This document shows positions 31,001 through 33,041 of a stretch of 33,041 bases of DNA, one piece after another. The translations under genes and the position numbers were made by a program. This DNA comes from Phycisphaerales bacterium (lineage in GTDB: Bacteria; Planctomycetota; Phycisphaerae; Sedimentisphaerales; Anaerobacaceae). Under the pieces are notes generated by a model that was given only the letters and a program-made list of their open reading frames with translations, was not told where the DNA came from and searched no databases. The stretch is from assembly GCA_020343675.1 (NCBI GenBank), contig CP070806.1:4267980-4301020 (forward strand), read 5' to 3'. Each line of letters starts with the position of its first letter. Position 1 is the stretch's first letter.

Positions 31001-32731
31001 ATGAGAGGAATCTTCAGAAGAACTGGCCCAAACATCGCCGGAGGAGTGGCCTTGCTCTGCATTGCGGCTTTGATGCTCATACTCTCCCGGCCTGGCCGGA
31101 CGGCGGCGCGCTCCAGCGGCCGGACGAGGGAATGACCGAGTCGCAGTGCCGACAATCCTCTGGTCAAGCCCGGCGAGTATCCGCCCGATTTCGATCTGCC
31201 CAAGTTGACTCTTACAACCGGTGCCACCGGAAAATCCATCGGCGTCATAAGTGCAAAGGGCAGGATCAGACTCTCTTCGTTCAGAGGCAAGAAACCGGTA
31301 TGTCTGATTATGTCCAGCTACACGTGACCGCCTTTCACGTCCCGCGCGGCGGAGATGGAAAGGTTGTACGCGTCGTACAACGATCAGATAGAGTTTCTTG
31401 TCGTTTATATCCGCGAGGCTCACCCCGAGATGCTGAAAGAGGGCAACAGAACCGGAATCGTGGGCCGGCCCAAGGATTTGGACGAGCGGGTCATCCTGGC
31501 CACCGAGTGTGTGAGCAAGTACAAGCTCACGATACCGATGGTCATCGACGGCATGGAGGGCAAAGTCAACAGCGACTATCAATCCTGGCCCGTGCGCGTT
31601 ACCGTTACCGACATTGACGGCAAGGTTGTGTTTTACGGTGCCCCCGGGCCGTCCGGCTTCAGACTTGCCCCCGTCGAGCGAGTCCTGAAGAAGCTTAGCT
31701 CCAACGGGGGCCGTCTTCCACCGCCGCCGGAGCCGAAATGGAGTCAGGCGGCCAATGGCTTGCGATGCGGGCTCAGCATCGATCCGGAGAACCTGGTCAT
31801 TGGCGAAAAGGTTGCCATCCAGTTGAGATTTGAGAACACAACGGACCGACCTGTTGGCTTCTATTACCGGCCGAGTGACGTCGTCAAGAACATTGCCATC
31901 AACAACGGCGCCGGACAGACTCTGCACGCCGAAGCTCCCGGCGGGCGCCGGTCTCGTATGGGCAGACGGGGCGGTAGTCCGATCCGGAGAATCGCGCCCG
32001 GGCAGACATTTGAAACCGAAATTGAGGGCAGAATCGTTGCTGGTTCCGGCGAGGTGGCATTTGCCGCCGGCCGGTTTGACGCCGTTTATAATCTCGAAGT
32101 GGATGAGGCAACGCTGGTGCAGGCTCAGCTGCGTCCCGCTCAAAGCCTCTGGACAGGCAGGCTAAGTTCAGGCACGTTCACCCTCGACATTGCCGCACCG
32201 CCGCCGGCGGGATGCATGGATTGTCATGGAGACGGAGATTATCATCACAAGGAAAACGAGAACTGTGAAGAGTGTCATGTCGGAGAGGTTGGCAGCGAGA
32301 ATTTCGGAACCAAAGAGGGGTCATGTGCTCGCTGTCACCCGCGAGAGGACGTGTATGGCCGCCGGCAAATCCTTGGGCCGGGTGGAGAATTCGACATGGT
32401 TTCGAAACACTTCTCCGACACGATCGAGGACAAACACTGCTTTTTCTGCCACGATAACAGCCGGCATCGCACAGGCGTGGTGAGCCTGATTGACCCGGAT
32501 TCCGGAAGAGCCAAACCGTGGACGGGCACACGCACCGGTTTTTGCCTGACCTGCCATGATGGCGAGCCGCCCGGTCACATATCTTTCCCGGATAGGTCCG
32601 GCGGCTCCGGCTTCGACAAAATGAAGTTTTCAGGCTCGCGTCTGTCGCAGATTGAGGAAGGTTGCAGTTACTGTCACATGCCTCATGGTTCGCCCTATCC
32701 GTCACTACTGAAGGACCTGCACGGTCATTGA
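31001..32731 (+). CDS. Predicted selenoprotein: deiodinase-like domain fused to six-heme cytochrome c
   Basis: Read through two TGA codons, this is one 576-residue frame. Residues 1-44 are a basic start and membrane anchor (ATG 31001, GGGGA seven bases upstream). TGA at 31133 is codon 45. Residues about 54-230 form a thioredoxin/peroxiredoxin-like fold: KPGEYPPDFDLPKL, then LSSFRGKKPVCLIMSSYT, TGA as codon 109 (31325-31327), then PPFTSR and FLVVYIREAHP (EAHP at 139-142), as in iodothyronine deiodinases where Sec sits before P-x-F. Residues 255-395 are beta-rich. The tail has six CxxCH sites at 405, 422, 442, 480, 515 and 555. The final stop is also TGA. A SECIS-like hairpin follows codon 109. 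It is probably a periplasmic selenol redox enzyme with heme-delivered electrons; the substrate is unknown. The TGA at codon 45 leaves the N-terminus open. Confidence 0.75.
31325..31327 (+). other. In-frame TGA, predicted selenocysteine codon
   Basis: The TGA lies inside SYT-U-PPF, where the deiodinase family has its catalytic Sec or Cys. The frame stays homologous on both sides of the codon, which argues against a true stop. Confidence 0.8.
31331..31363 (+). promoter_or_regulatory. Candidate bacterial SECIS element
   Basis: Starting four bases after TGA: CCTTTC (31331-31336) pairs with GAAAGG (31358-31363). After a bulged A, CGTC (31338-31341) pairs with GATG (31354-31357), with one G-U pair. 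CC (31342-31343) pairs with GG (31351-31352). The apical loop is GCGCGGC, and its first G is 17 bases after the TGA. Length, bulge, loop G and distance all fit the SelB-binding hairpin seen in bacteria. Confidence 0.7.
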
Positions 32732-32839
32732 CAACAGCGGCATCGGGCTTCGCTAAAACCGGTGGGCGTCCGTGCGGGAAGCTCTGATGTTTTCGAGGGC
32801 AGGGACAGAGGTTCCCGGAAAGCTTCTAAATGTCGGTAC

Positions 32840-33041
32840 TCAATGCTCGGCGGTGATTACTGTCGAGCCGATGCCCACCATGCTTCGGCAGCTCCGGCAG
32901 CCACAGGCACCCACTCGTCTCAAGTGGGAAGTCCCTGCAAGGTTCCTGGTAGAGACGACTTTTGCCCCCTTCGCTCTGATCTTACGTATGGCCAGCTTGG
33001 CCTCTTTTCTGTCATGCGAACCCAGGGCGTCCACGACAACC
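32840..33041 (-). CDS. C-terminal fragment of an unknown protein, runs off the right edge
   Basis: The minus-strand frame is open from the edge to a TGA at 32840. It reads VVVDALGSHDRKEAKLAIRK, IRAKGAKVVST and a Cys-rich end (GACGCRSCRS, then VGIGSTVITAEH). The VVVDALGS...A...IRAKGA part vaguely recalls the last helix and strand of isochorismatase-like hydrolases, but the Cys-rich tail does not. No start or promoter is visible. Partial and of uncertain function. Confidence 0.35.
   Translation of the reverse strand, partial: VVVDALGSHDRKEAKLAIRKIRAKGAKVVSTRNLAGTSHLRRVGACGCRSCRSMVGIGSTVITAEH

Noticed and set aside
30755-32143. Antisense 462-codon ORF opposite the selenoprotein
   Set aside because: No domain and low-complexity composition; the sense strand has deiodinase homology and six heme motifs.
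31355-32731. Gene starting at ATG 31355 as the complete protein
   Set aside because: This would begin in the middle of a thioredoxin-like domain and omit its active site, while homologous sequence continues upstream across TGA.
31001-32731. Genome-wide reassignment of TGA to an amino acid
   Set aside because: Several well-conserved genes end normally at TGA (for example 4445-4447, 6596-6598, 7979-7981 and 15733-15735) with non-coding sequence after them.
1-33041. CRISPR arrays, insertion sequences, rRNA
   Set aside because: No regularly spaced direct repeats with unique spacers, no transposase-like protein and no rRNA-like sequence were recognised; repeats found are dispersed or short tandem types.

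Overview
The window reads like a chromosome segment of a Planctomycetota bacterium, most likely of the class Phycisphaerae. This is inferred from gene content, not from a marker gene. The clues are Tat-exported Gfo/Idh/MocA oxidoreductases, DUF4838 and heparinase-type CAZymes, a type IV pilus block with PilM/N/O followed by PilT and PilC, planctomycete-style prepilins and an RHS fragment. Genes use the standard code, with many ordinary TGA stops, and promoters resemble the sigma-70 consensus.

Layout. 0-2.2 kb: the broken-off end of an RHS-repeat protein (-), a structured gap, a papain-like cysteine protease (+) and a small unknown protein (-). 2.3-4.4 kb: a DUF2156 protein behind a textbook promoter, then glycerol-3-phosphate dehydrogenase GpsA. 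4.8-11.6 kb: one co-directional type IV pilus/pseudopilus operon (PilM, PilN, PilO, a PilP/GspC-like anchor, PilT, PilC, two prepilins). The extension ATPase PilB, secretin PilQ and prepilin peptidase are not in the window. 11.6-13 kb: tRNA-Val(GAC), a candidate small RNA and DeoC. 13-14.2 kb: an unknown 374-residue protein. 14.3-25 kb: a polysaccharide-utilisation block with two Tat-signal Gfo/Idh/MocA proteins, a secreted beta-helix enzyme, a DUF4838 plus heparinase II/III operon, and a ketopantoate reductase-family protein. 25.4-30.6 kb: a SYLF lipoprotein, a beta-barrel protein, a membrane protein, a STAS-domain protein and an HlyD-type adaptor.

The most striking locus is 31.0-32.7 kb. 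A single frame runs from a membrane anchor through an iodothyronine-deiodinase-like thioredoxin fold and a beta-rich domain into a six-heme c-type cytochrome tail. It is interrupted by TGA exactly where the deiodinase family carries its catalytic selenocysteine (context SYT-U-PPF). A convincing bacterial SECIS-type hairpin starts four bases after that TGA. I read this as a selenoprotein, a deiodinase-multiheme cytochrome fusion, which ordinary gene callers would truncate or replace with a long antisense ORF. A second in-frame TGA, between the anchor and the enzyme domain, is unexplained.

Other signals are a dispersed repeat with core GTGGTGACTACGTATTTTT (three full copies plus one partial), terminator-like hairpins sharing one GCCCCTGC stem, perfect hairpins inside the pilus operon, and a tRNA-Val with C instead of U at position 33.
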